Of a stretch of DNA of 7,193 bases, positions 5,392-7,193 are shown piece after piece. Made by a program: the position numbers and the translations under genes. A model generated the notes under the pieces. It made no database searches. It was not told where the DNA came from and saw nothing but the letters and a program-made list of their open reading frames with translations. Within the stretch, counting starts at the first letter, position 1, and the number at the start of each line of letters is the position of its first letter. Source of the stretch: DASTYK01 sp964384585 (GTDB taxonomy: Bacteria; Gemmatimonadota; Gemmatimonadetes; Longimicrobiales; RSA9); the NCBI GenBank assembly GCA_964384585.1, contig CAYLME010000169.1, forward strand, positions 1 to 7,193. Reading direction: 5' to 3'.

Positions 5392-6141
5392 ATGACGCAC
5401 GATGATATAACCGCACTACTGCCGGGATACGCGCTCGGCGCGCTGGATGAAGACGACCGCCACCGGGTGGAAATGGCGCTTGCCTCGAACCCGGACGCGC
5501 GCGCGCAACTGGCAGAGTATGAAGCCAGCGCGCGGGCGCTAGTGGCGCTTGCGCCATTGCATCCTGCGCCGGAGCGCTTGCAAGCGGATCTGCGCGCTCG
5601 CCTCGCTGCCCGGCAGGAGACGACGCAGCCACATATCAGAACAGGGAGGACTTCCCCCTGGGGCTTGGTTGCGGTGGCGGCGGCGCTGGTTCTGATCGTT
5701 GCCGGAGTGCTGGCGGTGCTGCTGCTTTTACGCGACGACGATGAGCTGCCTGCGGAAGACGGCGAGGCGCTGTATACCGAGCTGGCTGAGATGGAAGGCG
5801 CGCAGCGGTACAGCGTTGTGCCGGGGGAGGTCGATCCGGACGTGTCCGGCGAGCTCGTCGTGTCGCCCGAAGGTGACCGCGCCGTAATTCGTATCGAAGA
5901 CCTGCCCGAGCTGACGGACGAAAACGTGCTCCAGTTGTGGCTGGTGGATGCGGAAGGCGCGCGCGCCAGCGGCGGGTTGTTCCGGCAGGCCGCCGATGAC
6001 CCGCTGTATATTCCGATTCCGCTGGACGCGCCGTTCAACGCGTATCGCGGATTCGGTGTCTCGCTGGAACCGGCGGGCGGCAGCCCGTATCCGGACCGTC
6101 CGACCGGCCCGCGTATGTTCAGCGTGCCAATCGACAGCTGA
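5392..6141 (+). CDS. RskA-type membrane anti-sigma factor
   Basis: A 249-residue single-pass membrane protein that probably holds the upstream sigma factor inactive. Residues 1-55 form the cytoplasmic anti-sigma domain (DDITALLPGYALGALDEDD, then an alpha-helical stretch). A hydrophobic helix at about 91-113 (from GLVAVAAALVLIVAG to VLLLL) is followed by RDDD, a likely transmembrane segment with the C-terminus outside. Residues ~125-249 fit the RskA extracytoplasmic domain, with the hallmark LQLWLVDAEG at 180-189 and SGGLF at 193-197. The usual HxxxCxxC zinc motif is absent and the protein has no cysteine at all, so this is a zinc-free anti-sigma domain. The ATG at 5392 fits the family start; GAGGA lies upstream but 15 nt away. 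Release would be by regulated proteolysis in known RskA systems; that is not visible here. Confidence 0.88.
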   Translation: MTHDDITALLPGYALGALDEDDRHRVEMALASNPDARAQLAEYEASARALVALAPLHPAPERLQADLRARLAARQETTQPHIRTGRTSPWGLVAVAAALVLIVAGVLAVLLLLRDDDELPAEDGEALYTELAEMEGAQRYSVVPGEVDPDVSGELVVSPEGDRAVIRIEDLPELTDENVLQLWLVDAEGARASGGLFRQAADDPLYIPIPLDAPFNAYRGFGVSLEPAGGSPYPDRPTGPRMFSVPIDS

Positions 6142-6172
6142 CGCGCACACATTCGCGCGCTCAAGTCAACGA

Positions 6173-6204
6173 AACGGGGCCCCATCGCTGGATGAGGCCC
6201 CGTT
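6173..6204. terminator. Bidirectional hairpin terminator between convergent genes
   Basis: AACGGGGCC (6173-6181) pairs perfectly with GGCCCCGTT (6196-6204), a 9-bp GC-rich stem. After one mismatch the stem continues with CATC/GATG (6183-6186 with 6191-6194) closed by a GCTG loop. It lies 31 nt after the anti-sigma stop and 34 nt beyond the stop of the convergent cytochrome gene, so it can serve both. The T-rich tail is weak on the plus strand (GTTGTCATG) and somewhat better on the minus strand (GTTTCGTTG). Confidence 0.78.
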
Positions 6205-6238
6205 GTCATGTCGGGCATTGCGTAGTCTGGCGCTTGGG

Positions 6239-7193
6239 CTAGCGGTTCGCCAGATAGTTGAGTACCGCCTCGCGTTCTTCTGGGGTGAGCTGCGCCCCGT
6301 AGCCGATCATGCGGTCGACGGTCGCAGCCCATTCGTCGGCGGTCTTCTGCGCCTGATCGATGCGGTCGCGCGTGTGGCAGACAGTGCAGCGCTCGCTGAT
6401 CAATGCGTTCCCGTCGTGCGCCGCGCCCATGTCTTCACCCTCGGGCGCCATCTCTTCCTCGGGCGCGGCTTCTTCTTCCGGCGCCATCTCTTCTTCGGAC
6501 ATCATCTCGCCCTCGGCGCCGCCGAGGTTGATCGGGCCGACGACGACATTCCCACCGACGCGAACCGGGCCATCAGCCCCTTCGACCGTGCCGAACTCGT
6601 ACACACCTGCTTCACCGGTGTCGTAATGCAGCATCGGGAAGACCTGCTGCGCCGCCTGCATGGGGTCGACTGGGATGCGGATATTCTGGCTCAGCCCGGC
6701 AGGGAGCGGGTACGACGCGATTACCGGGCCCGGCCCGCTATCCTGGCTGCTGTGAACCGCGATCCAGCCGGGCGCGTCGAGCAGCGCGGCATCGATCACC
6801 AGCGTGTCCATGTCTAGCGTCTGGTCCTGCATGGTCAGCGACGGCGCCGCCTGGATCGGGAAGGTCAGCACCGCGTCGTTGACGCGGACCGGGCCATCAG
6901 CCCCTTCAACCGTGCCGAACTCGTACACGCCCGCCTCACCGGTGTCCACGTGCAGCATCGGCCACAGCACCGGCGTCACGCCTGCCGGATCCAGCGAGAC
7001 CGAGACATTCGTGTTCAACCCGTCCGAAACCGCAGTGTAGCCGATCACCGGGCCGGGGGAGCCGCCGCCATCGGCGTGCACCACCAGCCAGCCGGGGCCT
7101 TCCGAAAGCACCGATCGCGCGACGAGGGTTGGTTCTGCCATCGCTTCCATATCGTCGCCGCCGAGCACAAGCTGGCTGTTAACGCGCATGTGC
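6239..7193 (-). CDS. DUF7282 repeat protein with C-terminal cytochrome c domain (N-terminus beyond window)
   Basis: The frame is open to the right edge; 316 residues can be read from an internal Met at 7189. Two DUF7282-like repeats lie at about 12-111 and 117-220. Each has a 'GW..VH' strand (33-38, 141-146), 'GPVI' (46-49, 154-157), 'PMLH.DTGEAGVYEFG' and 'EGADGPVRV'. A Glu/Met/Pro-rich acidic linker follows (225-257). The C-terminal ~58 residues form a small cytochrome c domain with the heme-binding motif CTVCH (268-272) and a possible axial ligand Met294 in DRMIGYG. The protein is therefore probably exported and electron-carrying, since heme c is attached outside the cytoplasm; the signal peptide would be off-window. 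The opening residues MRVNSQLVLG resemble the end of another repeat (VRVNDAVLTF), so at least one more repeat is likely upstream. Redox partner and the role of the repeats are unknown. Confidence 0.85.
   Translation of the reverse strand, partial: HMRVNSQLVLGGDDMEAMAEPTLVARSVLSEGPGWLVVHADGGGSPGPVIGYTAVSDGLNTNVSVSLDPAGVTPVLWPMLHVDTGEAGVYEFGTVEGADGPVRVNDAVLTFPIQAAPSLTMQDQTLDMDTLVIDAALLDAPGWIAVHSSQDSGPGPVIASYPLPAGLSQNIRIPVDPMQAAQQVFPMLHYDTGEAGVYEFGTVEGADGPVRVGGNVVVGPINLGGAEGEMMSEEEMAPEEEAAPEEEMAPEGEDMGAAHDGNALISERCTVCHTRDRIDQAQKTADEWAATVDRMIGYGAQLTPEEREAVLNYLANR
6557..6622 (-). repeat. Copy 2 of an internal 66-nt direct repeat in the DUF7282 gene
   Basis: It matches 6881-6946 at 61 of 66 bases and encodes the identical 22 residues (DTGEAGVYEFG followed by TVEGADGPVRV). 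The two copies start 324 nt (108 codons) apart, which is the length of one domain repeat, showing tandem duplication of the domain. Confidence 0.9.
6881..6946 (-). repeat. Copy 1 of an internal 66-nt direct repeat in the DUF7282 gene
   Basis: Partner of 6557-6622. All five base differences between the copies are synonymous. The flanking parts of each domain are much less alike than this segment, so similarity is concentrated at the end of the repeat. Confidence 0.9.

Noticed and set aside
5184..6332. Minus-strand 382-codon open frame opposite the anti-sigma gene
   Set aside because: Ser/Ala-rich antisense shadow of a clear RskA-type gene; it also runs through the terminator hairpin.
6440..6520. 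Repetitive GAG/GCC-rich tract as a possible microsatellite or recombination site
   Set aside because: It is explained by the in-frame Glu/Met/Pro-rich linker of the cytochrome protein; the unit is irregular at the DNA level.
5948..6817. Plus-strand 289-codon frame spanning the end of the anti-sigma gene and the cytochrome gene
   Set aside because: It crosses the terminator and is antisense to the DUF7282-cytochrome gene, with no recognisable domain.

Overview
The window reads as two unlike blocks that meet at about position 4712. The left block (1 to ~4712) is very GC-rich: a spot count of 601-660, inside nth, gives 48 of 60 G+C. Its gene types and codon use would fit a high-GC Acidobacteriota-like bacterium such as Vicinamibacteria. 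The right block (~4713 to 7193) is closer to 60% G+C: a spot count of 5101-5160 gives 36 of 60. It carries an ECF sigma / RskA-type anti-sigma pair and a DUF7282-cytochrome c protein, a set that resembles Chloroflexota. Both placements are inferences from protein character, not search results.

The left block is a tight minus-strand gene string that begins at a good sigma70-type promoter (4518-4546). The order is lexA (3861-4469), a DUF3467 protein (3503-3847), a gamma-class adenine-N6 DNA methyltransferase (1992-3473), a BsuBI/PstI-family restriction endonuclease (1051-1995), nth/endonuclease III (258-1046), and the start of a zincin-like metallopeptidase (1-261, cut by the window edge). The gaps are 13, 29, -4, 4 and -4 nt, so all six genes could share one transcript from the LexA-controlled promoter. 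The two restriction-modification genes are markedly poorer in G+C than their neighbours (32 of 60 at 2341-2400) and look like a cassette acquired between DUF3467 and nth.

Diverging from lexA on the plus strand is what looks like the first ~49 codons of a PfkB-type sugar kinase (4566-4712). It stops making sense at about 4712, only 22 bases before the sigma factor ATG. The truncated gene, the composition shift and the change in apparent phylum all suggest an assembly chimera, or less likely a real rearrangement.

The right block has the sigma factor (4735-5313) and its presumed membrane anti-sigma factor (5392-6141) on the plus strand. A strong hairpin (6173-6204) lies between their end and a convergent minus-strand gene (6239 to the right edge). 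That gene encodes at least two DUF7282 repeats, a Glu/Met-rich linker and a C-terminal mono-heme cytochrome c domain.

No tRNA, rRNA, CRISPR array, insertion sequence or complete mobile element was seen. The most noteworthy biology is the PstI-like restriction-modification cassette in the lexA-nth operon and the DUF7282-cytochrome c fusion. The junction near 4712 is the most important quality warning.
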